A stretch of 46,563 bases of DNA from Sulfuritalea sp. (lineage in GTDB: Bacteria; Pseudomonadota; Gammaproteobacteria; Burkholderiales; Rhodocyclaceae), in assembly GCA_030247575.1 (NCBI GenBank), contig JAOTRV010000032.1, positions 1 through 46,563 on the forward strand, written 5' to 3'. The notes beneath the pieces were generated by a model. It did not search any database, had not been told where the DNA came from, and worked only from the letters and a program-made list of their open reading frames with translations. Position 1 is the stretch's first letter. Every line of letters begins with the position of its first letter. A program made the translations under genes and the position numbers. Below are positions 1 to 8,075 of this stretch, piece by piece.

Positions 1-302
1 CTCAGGGCGGGCGTCGCCATGCGCCCGGCGAGCCAGTGCAGGCCGAAATAGACCAGCGGCCCCAGCGAGAACATCAGCAGGTAGAACGCGGCCAGCGCCT
101 CCGGGCCGCTGACGGCGCGGGCGGACAGCCACACCGCCGCGGCGGCGAGCAGGCCGATGGGCAGGCTGGCCAGCCGCACCCCCAGCCAGGCCCCGGCTTT
201 GCCGCGGGCGGCAAAGCGGCGGCGCTCGGCGCGCAGCGCCAAGCCAATCACCAGCAGGGCACCCAAGGCCAGCACGCCCCAGATGACATGCGTTACCGAC
301 AT
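1..302 (-). CDS. Membrane protein, N-terminal part (runs off window)
   Basis: This is the N-terminal 100 residues of a hydrophobic protein starting at the ATG at 300-302 (read on the minus strand) with an AAGGGAT-like ribosome-binding site just upstream. It opens MSVTHVIWGVLALGALLVIG and shows about three membrane segments (roughly residues 5-22, 42-62 and 70-90) separated by an Arg-rich loop. The frame stays open to the window edge, so the C-terminus is missing. No family is recognised. It is divergent from the exporter gene that follows. Confidence 0.6.
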   Translation of the reverse strand, partial: MSVTHVIWGVLALGALLVIGLALRAERRRFAARGKAGAWLGVRLASLPIGLLAAAAVWLSARAVSGPEALAAFYLLMFSLGPLVYFGLHWLAGRMATPAL

Positions 303-449
303 ATCGATCCCTTCATCGCATTGCTCCCGGTCAAGGTGGCAATCTACCGGAATTGCATGGGGAAGGGATATGCCGAGCTTGCATGCAAGCGGCCGCTGGA
401 CTCAACGCCGCGACGCTCGACCTGGATTCCCCCGTGCGACAATCCCCGC

Positions 450-1343
450 ATGCCCGCCGCCCTCCCCCTGCGACATTTCCTGCTCGCGCTCGCCGTGGTC
501 GCCGTCTGGGGCAGCAATTTCGTGGTCATCAAGCTCGCCCTCGGGCATCTGCCGCCGCTGCTGTTCGCCGCCTTGCGCTTCGGCCTCGTGCTGGTTCCCG
601 CCCTGTTCTTCCTTGCGCGCCCGGCGGTGAGTCTGGGCAACCTGGCGCTCTATGGGATGCTGATCGGAGTCGGCCAGTTCGGCTTGCTCTATGTCGCCAT
701 CAACGGTCATATCTCGCCGGGCCTTGCCTCGCTGGTGATTCAGGTCCAGGTGTTCTTTACCATCGGCCTGTCGATGCGCCTCGCCGGCGAACGGGTGCGC
801 GGCTTCCAGTGGTTGGCCCTGCTGCTCGCGGCGGCGGGAATCGCCGTCATCATCCTGCATACCGACGGCAGCACGACGCCGCTCGGCCTGCTGCTGGTGC
901 TGCTGGCGGCGCTTTCCTGGGCCGGCGGCAACATCGCGGCGAAACAGGGCGCACCGGCCAACATCCTCGCGTACGTGGTCTGGTCCAGCGCCTTCGCCGT
1001 GCCGCCGCTGGTCGCGCTGTCGCTGTTCTTCGAGGGCTGGGACGCGATCGCGGCCGCGCTGCGGGTGGCCGACGCGTCGACCTGGGCCGCGGTGGCCTAC
1101 CAGTCCTGGGGCAATTCGCTGTTCGGCTACGCGGCCTGGGGCTGGCTGCTGGCGCGCCACCCGGCGGCGACGATCACGCCGATGGCCTTGCTGGTGCCGG
1201 TGTTCGGCATGGGTGGCGCGGCGCTGTGGCTGGACGAGTCGCTGCCGCCCTGGAAGCTGGCGGCCGCCGCGCTGGTGATGGCCGGCCTGGCGCTCAACCT
1301 GCTGTGGCCGCGAGTGCGCGCCGGCTTGATCCGAAGAGGCTGA
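450..1343 (+). CDS. eamA: EamA-family drug/metabolite (amino acid) exporter
   Basis: A 297-residue inner-membrane protein of the DMT superfamily with ten predicted helices in two EamA repeats. The N-terminal AVVAVWGSNFVVIKLALGHL, the SFAQ-like stretch VGQFGLLYVAI, LASLVIQVQVFFTI and LSWAGGNIAAK closely follow E. coli EamA (YdeD), which exports O-acetylserine and cysteine. The length also matches that protein (299 aa). The open frame extends far upstream, but homology begins at the ATG at 450, which is therefore chosen; no strong Shine-Dalgarno is visible. The substrate is inferred from family resemblance only. Confidence 0.85.
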   Translation: MPAALPLRHFLLALAVVAVWGSNFVVIKLALGHLPPLLFAALRFGLVLVPALFFLARPAVSLGNLALYGMLIGVGQFGLLYVAINGHISPGLASLVIQVQVFFTIGLSMRLAGERVRGFQWLALLLAAAGIAVIILHTDGSTTPLGLLLVLLAALSWAGGNIAAKQGAPANILAYVVWSSAFAVPPLVALSLFFEGWDAIAAALRVADASTWAAVAYQSWGNSLFGYAAWGWLLARHPAATITPMALLVPVFGMGGAALWLDESLPPWKLAAAALVMAGLALNLLWPRVRAGLIRRG

Positions 1344-1377
1344 TCGAAGGCGCCGGGCCGGAATTGAGTTCCCCGGA

Positions 1378-1401
1378 AGTAGACGCTGGCGGCACGGCGA
1401 T
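1378..1401 (-). repeat. Dispersed core repeat, intergenic copy
   Basis: Read on the minus strand this matches the window-wide core (ATCGCCGT, then GCCGCCAGCG, then a CTACTT variant of GACTTT). It lies in the 101-base gap between the convergent exporter and ctaA genes. It is one of about a dozen copies; see the findings. Confidence 0.6.
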
Positions 1402-1444
1402 TTTCGCCTGCACGCGGCGCCCGGCCGCGATGCGGGCACCGGCC

Positions 1445-2383
1445 TCAGGCAGGTACCGTCTTGACCCGGATCAGCAGGTGCATGCCGGCAGCCAGCAGCG
1501 CCGAGGCGCAGACGCTGTGCGCAATCGCCAGGTGCAGATTCAAGCCGCTCAGAATGGTCAACCCGCCCAGCACAAACTGCACCAGCAGCAGCGCCAGCAG
1601 CAGGGCCGCGCTCGGCCGTGTGGCGGGCTGCGCCAGCGCGCGCAGGGCGCCGAAGCCTAGCAGCAGCAGGGTCGCCACGGCGCAGTAGCGGTGCAGCAGA
1701 TGCAGCGCCACGCCGCCCTCATCGCCCAGCGCTGCCGCGACGGCGACGCGGGTGAAGGGATTGAGCGCGCTCCAGCCCGCGGGCGCGGGCCAGGAGGCGT
1801 CGATGCAGCCGGGCAGGAAGGGGCAGGCGGTCGCCGCGTAGCGTGCGCCGATCAGGGCGCCCAGCGCCATGGTCAAGGCCAGGGTTCCCAGCCCGGCATG
1901 CAGCAGCGCGGCGGGGCGGCGACGGGGCGCGGGCGCCTGCTCGCTGCCGGCGGCCAGCGTCGTGCGCCAGGCGAGCAGGACCAGTCCGGCGCCGCCCAGG
2001 ATATTGATGAAGGCGGCCCACGCCCGATGCGGGTCGGCGCTCCAGATGCCGACGAAGGTGAGCATGATCATCAGCACCAGCAGCGCGGTGGCATACCGCG
2101 CCGGCGGCTGGATCGGCTGCGGGCGCCGGCATTGCCAGACCAGGACGAAGCCGAGCAGCAGCGCGGACGAGGCCACGACGCGGTGCAGGATGCGCGCCGC
2201 GTCGCTGTGCTGATACGGCCCGCCGACCAGCAGTTGGCCGTAGCAGTGGGGCCACGGGCTGCAGCCGAGGCCGGCGCCGTTGAGACGGATGTAGGCGCTG
2301 ACGAGGAGGATCAGAAACGACAATGCCGTCAGCAGCAGCGCCAGTGTTCTGATCCTGCGCAGGCGGGCGCTGTGAGCTTCCAT
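1445..2383 (-). CDS. ctaA: CtaA/COX15-family haem A synthase-like protein
   Basis: A 312-residue integral membrane protein of the COX15/CtaA family, which converts haem O to haem A for cytochrome oxidase in the inner membrane. About eight helices are visible. Family landmarks are RLNGAGLGCSPWPHCYGQL after helix 1 (cysteine pair), histidines in ARILHRVVASS and LHLLHRYCAV, and LHLAIAHSV near the end. It is the last gene of a possible minus-strand operon after the malic enzyme and DUF4126 genes (gaps of 71 and 25 bases). No other oxidase assembly gene is present here. The family call is firm; the exact reaction is inferred. Confidence 0.85.
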   Translation of the reverse strand: MEAHSARLRRIRTLALLLTALSFLILLVSAYIRLNGAGLGCSPWPHCYGQLLVGGPYQHSDAARILHRVVASSALLLGFVLVWQCRRPQPIQPPARYATALLVLMIMLTFVGIWSADPHRAWAAFINILGGAGLVLLAWRTTLAAGSEQAPAPRRRPAALLHAGLGTLALTMALGALIGARYAATACPFLPGCIDASWPAPAGWSALNPFTRVAVAAALGDEGGVALHLLHRYCAVATLLLLGFGALRALAQPATRPSAALLLALLLVQFVLGGLTILSGLNLHLAIAHSVCASALLAAGMHLLIRVKTVPA

Positions 2384-2408
2384 GGCCGCGCCCGTACCGG
2401 CGGGCTGC

Positions 2409-3047
2409 TCAGGGATTGCTGCCGGCCGTCGGCCGCGGGCGCGGCAACGACAGGCCGCGGATCACGCCGGCCAGATTGCGCCAGAGGATCGGCAGCAGCC
2501 AGAGGATCAGCGCCACCGCCAGCACCAGCAGCGCCAGCATCACCAGGGGATGGGAGAACATCAGCCACAGCCCGGTGAGGACCACGACGTCCTCGCCGAA
2601 GGAGGCGGCGACGTTGGTGAAGGGTTCGGGCGAGGCATTGATGATGGCGCGCGTGCCGGCCTTGGTGAAGTGCGTGCCGGCCGCCAGCGTGCCTCCGAGG
2701 ATCGCCATCGCGGTCTGCCATTCGATGCCCTGGCCGCCGAAGACCATGGCGGCAAGCGCCGCGCCGGCCGGGATGCGGATGAAGGTATGCACGGTGTCCC
2801 ACACGGAATCGAGCAGCGGAATCTTGTCGGCGAAGAATTCGGCCGCCAGCATGAAACCCGCCGCGCCCAGCACCCACGGATGCTCCAGCAGACGCAGCCC
2901 TTCGGGCAGCAACAGCCAGCCCAGCTTGCCGGCGAGGCCGACCACGAACAGCGTCGTGTACAGGCGCACGCCGGACGCCCAGCCGAGCCCGGCCGCCAGC
3001 GCCAGCAGCGCGGCGAGGTCCATCGGAATTCGGGCGAGATCCATCAT
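2409..3047 (-). CDS. DUF4126 family membrane protein
   Basis: A 212-residue protein with several hydrophobic segments, recognised as DUF4126 from the N-terminal ALAAGLGWASGVRLYTTLFV and the central FFADKIPLLDSVWDTVHTFI and FTKAGTRAIINASPEP stretches. The function of the family is not known. It starts at the ATG at 3045-3047; a second in-frame ATG lies six residues in. It sits between the malic enzyme gene and ctaA on the same strand and may be co-transcribed with them. Confidence 0.8.
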   Translation of the reverse strand: MMDLARIPMDLAALLALAAGLGWASGVRLYTTLFVVGLAGKLGWLLLPEGLRLLEHPWVLGAAGFMLAAEFFADKIPLLDSVWDTVHTFIRIPAGAALAAMVFGGQGIEWQTAMAILGGTLAAGTHFTKAGTRAIINASPEPFTNVAASFGEDVVVLTGLWLMFSHPLVMLALLVLAVALILWLLPILWRNLAGVIRGLSLPRPRPTAGSNP

Positions 3048-3118
3048 CGATGCTCCGCTTTACGGCGACACTCAGACAACTCCACTATATCCCTTGGGCG
3101 AAATACCTCAAGCCGCCG

Positions 3119-4756
3119 TCAGGCGTAGCCGCGATAGCAGGGATCGAAAACCTCCGCCTGCACCTGCGCACGCAGGTCGTCGCCGCGCGGCCTGGCGGCG
3201 AGCCCGCGCTGGTAGGCCACCTCGGCGACCGCGACGGCGATGCGGGCGGAGACCTCGCGAATGTTGGTCAGCGGCGGGAACAGGCTGCCCTGGTCGAGGT
3301 CCGCCGGCGTCACCTGCGCCGCCAGGGTATGGGCGGCGGCGAGGAACATCTCGTCGGTGATGCGCGTGGCGCCGCAGGCGATCGCGCCGAGGCCGACGCC
3401 GGGGAAGATGTAGCTGTTGTTGCCCTGGCGCGGCACCAGCGTCTTGCCGCCATACTGCAGCGGCAGGAAGGGGCTGCCGCAGGCGAACAGGGCGCGGCCG
3501 CCGGTGCCCTGGTAGGCCTGCTCCGCCGTGCATTCGGCCTTCGATGTCGGGTTGGACAGCGCGAAGACGATGGGGCGCTGGTTGAGATCGGCCATCGCGC
3601 GCAGCACCTCCGGCGTGAAGGTGCCGCCCACCGCCGCGACGCCGATGATCGCCGTCGGCTGCAGCGCCTTCAGCGCCGCGAGGAAGTCGGCGACCGGCGC
3701 ATGTTCGTGGGCGTAGGGCAGCTTCTGCGCGGCCAGGCCCTCGCGCGACTTCACCACCAGGCCTTTCGAATCGACCAGCCAGCAGTGCCGCCGCGCCTCG
3801 GCGGCGTCCACGCCCTGCGCCACCATCGCCGCCACGAGCAGGTCGGCGATGCCGGTGGCCGCCTCGCCGGCGCCGAGGAAGAGGAATTTCTCGTCGGCCA
3901 GCCTCGTGCCCTTGACGCGCAGCGCCGAGAGCACGCCGGCCACCGCGACGGAAGCCGTGCCCTGGATGTCGTCGTTGAAGGTGCAGATGCGGTCGCGATA
4001 CTTCTCCAGCAGGCGGAAGGCATTGTGGTTGGCGAAGTCCTCGAACTGGATGATGACGTCGGGGAACACTTCGCGCGCCGCGGTGATGAACTCGTCGACC
4101 AGCTCGTCATAGGCCGCCCCGGTCACGCGATGGCGGCGCAGGCCGACGTAATAGGGATCGGCGAGCAGGGTTTCGTTGTTGGTGCCCATGTCCAGCGTCA
4201 CCGGCAGACAGAGCGCCGGATCGACGCCGGCGCAGGCCGTGTACAGCGACAGCTTGCCGACCGGAATGCCCATGCCGTTGGCGCCCTGGTCGCCCAGGCC
4301 GAGGATGCGCTCGCCGTCGGTGACGACGATGATGCCGGCCTTGAGCGGCCAGTTGCGCAGGATCTCGGCGACGCGGCCGCGGTCGTTGATGCCGATGAAC
4401 ATGCCGCGCGGCCGCTGGAAGATGTGGCCGAAGCGCTGGCAGGCGAGGCCCACCGTCGGCGTGTAGATCAGGGGCATGATCTCGTCGACGTTTTCGCAGA
4501 CAACGCGGAAGAACAGCGACTCGTTGCGATCGTGCAGCGCGCTGAGGGCGACGAACTTCTCCAGCGGATCGGCGATCTTGCGCATGTTTTCGAGGAAGCG
4601 CGCCATCTGCTCTTCCTGCGTGTGCACGTGCGGCGGCAGCAGCCCGCGCAGGCCCAGCGCATCGCGCTCGACCTCGGTGAACGCGGTGCCCTTGTTGCGC
4701 AGGGGATCGTGCAGCAGTTGTACGCCATGCGGAACGGCGCCCGGCCTGGTCTTCAT
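3119..4756 (-). CDS. maeA: NAD-dependent malic enzyme
   Basis: A 545-residue malate dehydrogenase (oxaloacetate-decarboxylating), the usual length for the SfcA/MaeA class that converts malate plus NAD to pyruvate, CO2 and NADH in the cytoplasm. Visible signatures are PLIYTPTVGLACQRFGHIF with the catalytic Tyr, GLGDQGANGMGIPVGKLSLY with the catalytic Lys, the metal-binding FEDFANHNAF...FNDDIQGTAS region and the dinucleotide fold FLGAGEAATGIADLL. The start is supported by AAGGGGGA eight bases before the ATG. It heads a probable operon with DUF4126 and ctaA, divergent from the dehalogenase. Confidence 0.95.
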   Translation of the reverse strand: MKTRPGAVPHGVQLLHDPLRNKGTAFTEVERDALGLRGLLPPHVHTQEEQMARFLENMRKIADPLEKFVALSALHDRNESLFFRVVCENVDEIMPLIYTPTVGLACQRFGHIFQRPRGMFIGINDRGRVAEILRNWPLKAGIIVVTDGERILGLGDQGANGMGIPVGKLSLYTACAGVDPALCLPVTLDMGTNNETLLADPYYVGLRRHRVTGAAYDELVDEFITAAREVFPDVIIQFEDFANHNAFRLLEKYRDRICTFNDDIQGTASVAVAGVLSALRVKGTRLADEKFLFLGAGEAATGIADLLVAAMVAQGVDAAEARRHCWLVDSKGLVVKSREGLAAQKLPYAHEHAPVADFLAALKALQPTAIIGVAAVGGTFTPEVLRAMADLNQRPIVFALSNPTSKAECTAEQAYQGTGGRALFACGSPFLPLQYGGKTLVPRQGNNSYIFPGVGLGAIACGATRITDEMFLAAAHTLAAQVTPADLDQGSLFPPLTNIREVSARIAVAVAEVAYQRGLAARPRGDDLRAQVQAEVFDPCYRGYA

Positions 4757-4930
4757 GAAAGTTCCCCCTTGCGCAGAGTGAATTCATTCTGGCGGGCACC
4801 GGCCTGTGCTTCGAAAGCACGGCCTCCCGCACGGCAATCGCGCCTATCGTACACAATTCGCCCCGACTGCTGCACTTTCCCGAACCGGCCGGCGCCGGGC
4901 CAAATTGCCACAACGACAGAGGACCGCCCC

Positions 4931-5617
4931 ATGGACACGACAAAACTGCACGACATCGAGGCCTGCGTCTTCGACGCCTACGGCACGCTGTTCGACTTCA
5001 ACAGCGCGGCCGGCGCCGCACGCGACGAACTGGGCGAGGACTGGCAGCGGCTCTCCGAACTGTGGCGCCTGAAGCAGTTGCAATACACCTGGCTGCGCGG
5101 CCTGGCGCAGCATCACGCCGACTTCTGGCAGGTCACCGGCGACGCCCTGGACTTTGCCCTCGCCACCTTGCGCATCGAGCGGCCAGGCCTGCGCGAGCGC
5201 CTGATGAACCTCTACCTGCAGCTCAGCACCTATCCGGAAGTGCCGGCCATGCTGCGCGAATTGAAGAACCGCGGCATGAAGCTCGCCATCTTGTCCAACG
5301 GCACGCCGGCCATGCTCGCCGCGGTGGTCCGCAACTCCGCGCTCGAGGGAATTTTCGATGCCCTGCTGTCGGTCGAGGAAGTCGGCGTGTACAAGCCGCA
5401 TCCTGCGGTCTATGGCCTCGCCGCCGAACGCCTCGGGATCGCGCCGGGGCGCGTCTGCTTCCTGTCGTCGAACGGCTGGGACGCCTGCTCGGCCAAGGCC
5501 TTCGGCTTCCGGGTGGTCTGGTGCAACCGCTTCGGCCAAGCCCCCGAGCGCATTCCGGCCGCACCGGACGGCGAGATCACGGACCTTTCGGCGCTGCCGG
5601 CAGTGCTCGACCGGTAG
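4931..5617 (+). CDS. (S)-2-haloacid dehalogenase, type II (HAD superfamily)
   Basis: A 228-residue cytoplasmic HAD hydrolase that replaces the halogen of L-2-haloalkanoic acids to give D-2-hydroxy acids. Known catalytic positions of the L-DEX family can be placed: nucleophile Asp15 in FDAYGTLFD, the Arg of ELWRLKQLQYTWLR, Ser-Asn in LSNGTP, Lys in VYKPHPAVY and the Ser/Asn/Asp of SSNGWDA. This full set separates it from generic phosphatases. The frame is open far upstream, antisense to maeA; the ATG at 4931 is chosen by homology. The natural substrate need not be halogenated pollutants. Confidence 0.9.
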   Translation: MDTTKLHDIEACVFDAYGTLFDFNSAAGAARDELGEDWQRLSELWRLKQLQYTWLRGLAQHHADFWQVTGDALDFALATLRIERPGLRERLMNLYLQLSTYPEVPAMLRELKNRGMKLAILSNGTPAMLAAVVRNSALEGIFDALLSVEEVGVYKPHPAVYGLAAERLGIAPGRVCFLSSNGWDACSAKAFGFRVVWCNRFGQAPERIPAAPDGEITDLSALPAVLDR

Positions 5618-5662
5618 GGCGTTCTCGCAAAACATCCGCCGCGTCGAAACAGGAGGCGGCGC

Positions 5663-5845
5663 TCAGCGACTGTCCCAGCCGCCGAAGCGCCGGCAGGCTT
5701 CGCGCAACACGCCCATCTGCCGGCGATAGTTGGCGCAGCCGGCGCAGATCCAGACATGCAGGCGCAGGCCGATGCGCTCGGACAGCGCCAGCGCACGGTC
5801 CTGTTCCTGCGACATCAATTCGGTCGCTTGTCTGCAGTTCAGCAT
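5663..5845 (-). CDS. Zinc-finger anti-sigma factor (zf-HC2)
   Basis: A 60-residue protein beginning MLNCRQATELMSQEQDRALA and carrying the ZAS motif His-x3-Cys-x2-Cys in HVWICAGC. Such small cytoplasmic proteins bind and hold ECF sigma factors. Its ATG follows the stop of the upstream sigma gene after one base, so the two are translationally coupled. A longer upstream start is possible but would overlap the sigma gene. The partner is inferred from adjacency, and the pair is common in betaproteobacteria. Confidence 0.8.
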   Translation of the reverse strand: MLNCRQATELMSQEQDRALALSERIGLRLHVWICAGCANYRRQMGVLREACRRFGGWDSR

Positions 5846-5846
5846 T

Positions 5847-6425
5847 TCAGGTTCCCGCTCCGGCAAACCACTTCGTGTCAAGACAGGCGCGCAGCCCCAT
5901 GCGGGCGCGGTGCAGCACCACCCAGCAATTGGACGAGCTGATGCCGGTTTCCTTACAGATTTCTTCGGTGTCGAAGCCGAGGAACTCGCGCATCATGAAG
6001 ACGCGCGCCGTCTTCGCCGGCAGATGGTCGAGGCAGGCTTCGAACACGGCCCAGAATTGCTGCTGCTCGAACGAGGCTTCGGGATCGGCCCAGCGACCCG
6101 GCCGCGTTTCCGGTTGCCAGTGGCCGCGCCGGTCGAACAGCGACTCGTTGAGCAGATCGTCGCCGGCCTCGTCGTCGGCCAGCGCGCTTGCCGCGACCTC
6201 GCGGCTTTGGCCGCGGATGATGTCGATGATCTTGTTGCGCAGGATGGCGATCAGCCAGGTCTTGTAGGAGGACCGGCTTTCGAAACCGTGGCTGCCGGTC
6301 AGCGCCGCGAGCAGGGTTTCCTGCACCGCATCCTCGGCGGCGCCCGCGTCGCGCAACTGCAGGCGCGCGAAGCGCAGCAGGTCGGGGCGCAGCGCGTTCA
6401 GCTCGGCTTGACGGTCGAATTCCAT
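5847..6425 (-). CDS. ECF-type RNA polymerase sigma factor
   Basis: A 192-residue sigma-70 family ECF factor. Region 2 is seen in RDAGAAEDAVQETLLAAL and YKTWLIAILRNKIIDIIRG; region 4 is seen in LPAKTARVFMMREFLGFDTE followed by the helix-turn-helix EICKETGISSSNCWVVLHRAR. The ATG at 6423-6425 (MEFDRQAELN) is chosen because the upstream extension has no family similarity. It is followed directly by the zf-HC2 anti-sigma gene and is divergent from a small hypothetical gene that might be a target. The inducing signal is unknown. Confidence 0.9.
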   Translation of the reverse strand: MEFDRQAELNALRPDLLRFARLQLRDAGAAEDAVQETLLAALTGSHGFESRSSYKTWLIAILRNKIIDIIRGQSREVAASALADDEAGDDLLNESLFDRRGHWQPETRPGRWADPEASFEQQQFWAVFEACLDHLPAKTARVFMMREFLGFDTEEICKETGISSSNCWVVLHRARMGLRACLDTKWFAGAGT

Positions 6426-6534
6426 GCCGCATTTTGACCCACAACGGCCGGCCGCGCCAAACGCAACAACACATGCCGGAAATGACGCCCCGGAGTAGGA
6501 TGCGTACCGGAATTGCCACTCGAGGAGATGCCCC

Positions 6535-6897
6535 ATGAGTTTGCTCGACAAGATTCTCGGTCCGAAATCCAAATACGACGGGAGCCTGCCTTATGTCTAT
6601 GAGGCCAGGATTCGCATGTTCGAGGAAGGCGACGAGTACAAGTCGTATTTCTCGGACACCGTTTGCGGCCTGATCGAACATCTGCACCGGCAGCGCATCG
6701 ATCCGGACGGCGTGACGATATTCGAGGTTTACCAGGAACAGGAAGCGCCGATCGATTCCCGTCTATTCACGACGGCCGACCGGCAGTGGATGTTCAAGCC
6801 CGACATCTGCCGCGCCTTCGAGCAGCACTATCCCGGGCACATACACGGCCGGGACTGCTCGTTCAAGGACAGGGATCGCGGCGCCACGGGTCCCTGA
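6535..6897 (+). CDS. Conserved-looking hypothetical protein, 120 aa
   Basis: A 120-residue soluble protein beginning MSLLDKILGPKSKYDGSLPY. The start is supported by GAGGAG seven bases before the ATG. It is acidic and aromatic-rich, with no signal peptide or membrane segment. It contains the stretch DPDGVTIFEVYQEQEAPI. The family is not recognised. It is divergent from the ECF sigma gene 109 bases away and convergent with the DHH phosphoesterase. Confidence 0.65.
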   Translation: MSLLDKILGPKSKYDGSLPYVYEARIRMFEEGDEYKSYFSDTVCGLIEHLHRQRIDPDGVTIFEVYQEQEAPIDSRLFTTADRQWMFKPDICRAFEQHYPGHIHGRDCSFKDRDRGATGP

Positions 6898-6929
6898 GGG
6901 CCCCCGTCCCTGTATGTCCCGGGAACGAA

Positions 6930-7856
6930 TCAACCGGCCTGAGTGATCGTCTTCACCAGCTTGGCCAGCTGGACATCCGCCTGCTCGTTGGGCACCTGGC
7001 AGGTGCCCGCGGCTTCATGGCCGCCACCGCCGTATTCGAGCATCAGCGCGCCGACGTCGAGAGCCGACGTGCGGTTGAGAATCGACTTGCCGACCGCGAA
7101 CACCGTGTTCTGATCCTTCATGCCGCGCATGACGTGGACCGAAATGTTCGCCTGGGGAAACAGGGCGTAGATCATGAAGCGGTTGCAGGCCCAGATCGGG
7201 TCTTCCTTGCGCAGGTCGAGCACCATCAGATTGCCGTGCACGGTGGAGCAGCGCTGGATCTGTTCCCTGGCCCTGGGCACGTGTTCCAGGTAGAGGTCGA
7301 CGCGCTGCTTGACGTCGGGCAGGTTGAGGATCTCTTCGATGGAATGGTCCCGGCAGTAGCCGATCAGGGCCATCATCAGATCGTAGTTGCTGACACGGAA
7401 ATCCTTGAACCGCCCGAGGCCGGTCCGTGAATCCATCAGGAAGCTGAGCAGGACCCAGCGCATCGGATTGAGGATCTCGTCGCGGCTGAACTTGGCCGAG
7501 TCAGCCTTGTCGACCGCCTCCATCATGAACAGGAAGCCGTCGGGGAAGGTCCGCCCGCCGCCGAAATGCTCGTAGACAACCCGCGCCGCGGAAGGCGCGG
7601 CAGGGTTGATGAAGAGATTCGGATGTTCCCCGGGGTTGCGCAGCAGTTCCGAGGAATGATGGTCGAATGCCATGGCCACGCCCGGCACGTAGGGCAGGTT
7701 GGTGGTGATGTCGCGGTCCGTGACCGGGATCTTGCCGTCCTGCATGTCCTTGGGATGAACGAACAGGATCTCGTTGATCATGCCGAGTTCCTTGAGCAGG
7801 ATCGCGCAGACGAGGCCGTCGAAGTCGCTGCGGGTAACGAGTCGATGCATGGTCAT
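6930..7856 (-). CDS. DHH/DHHA1 family phosphoesterase
   Basis: A 308-residue cytoplasmic protein of the DHH superfamily, which includes exopolyphosphatases and nano-RNases/cyclic-dinucleotide hydrolases. The N-terminus reads MTMHRLVTRSDFDGLVCAIL with the metal-binding Asp pair; the signature FDHHSSE follows near residue 75; the C-terminal DHHA1 motif is YGGGGHEAAGTCQV. The start has AGGAG eight bases upstream, so the longer open frame is rejected. The substrate (polyphosphate, short RNA or a dinucleotide) cannot be decided from sequence. It borders the restriction-modification island. Confidence 0.85.
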   Translation of the reverse strand: MTMHRLVTRSDFDGLVCAILLKELGMINEILFVHPKDMQDGKIPVTDRDITTNLPYVPGVAMAFDHHSSELLRNPGEHPNLFINPAAPSAARVVYEHFGGGRTFPDGFLFMMEAVDKADSAKFSRDEILNPMRWVLLSFLMDSRTGLGRFKDFRVSNYDLMMALIGYCRDHSIEEILNLPDVKQRVDLYLEHVPRAREQIQRCSTVHGNLMVLDLRKEDPIWACNRFMIYALFPQANISVHVMRGMKDQNTVFAVGKSILNRTSALDVGALMLEYGGGGHEAAGTCQVPNEQADVQLAKLVKTITQAG

Positions 7857-8075
7857 GGCGCGAATCTCCTGGAACTTTCGGGGAAAAAGACAAGATATGC
7901 CGCAACGGTTCCTCGAATATACCGCCGAATTCCTCGCTGACAAAGCCGCACGGGAAACCGGCCGTGTTCCAGGGAGCGAATTGCAGAGCGCGCTGACAAA
8001 CGAGTCGCGTTTGGTCGCCCGCATAGTACGCTGGCCAATGGAAGGTTTTGCGGATCAGCAGCGTAGGCAGGCATA

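Noticed and set aside
303-449. Promoter for the EamA gene
   Set aside because: No convincing -35/-10 pair with correct spacing could be picked out by eye.
6890-6925. Terminator between the convergent 120-aa gene and the DHH gene
   Set aside because: GGTCCC/GGGCCC-type pairing exists but there is no T-tract on either strand, so no terminator is called.
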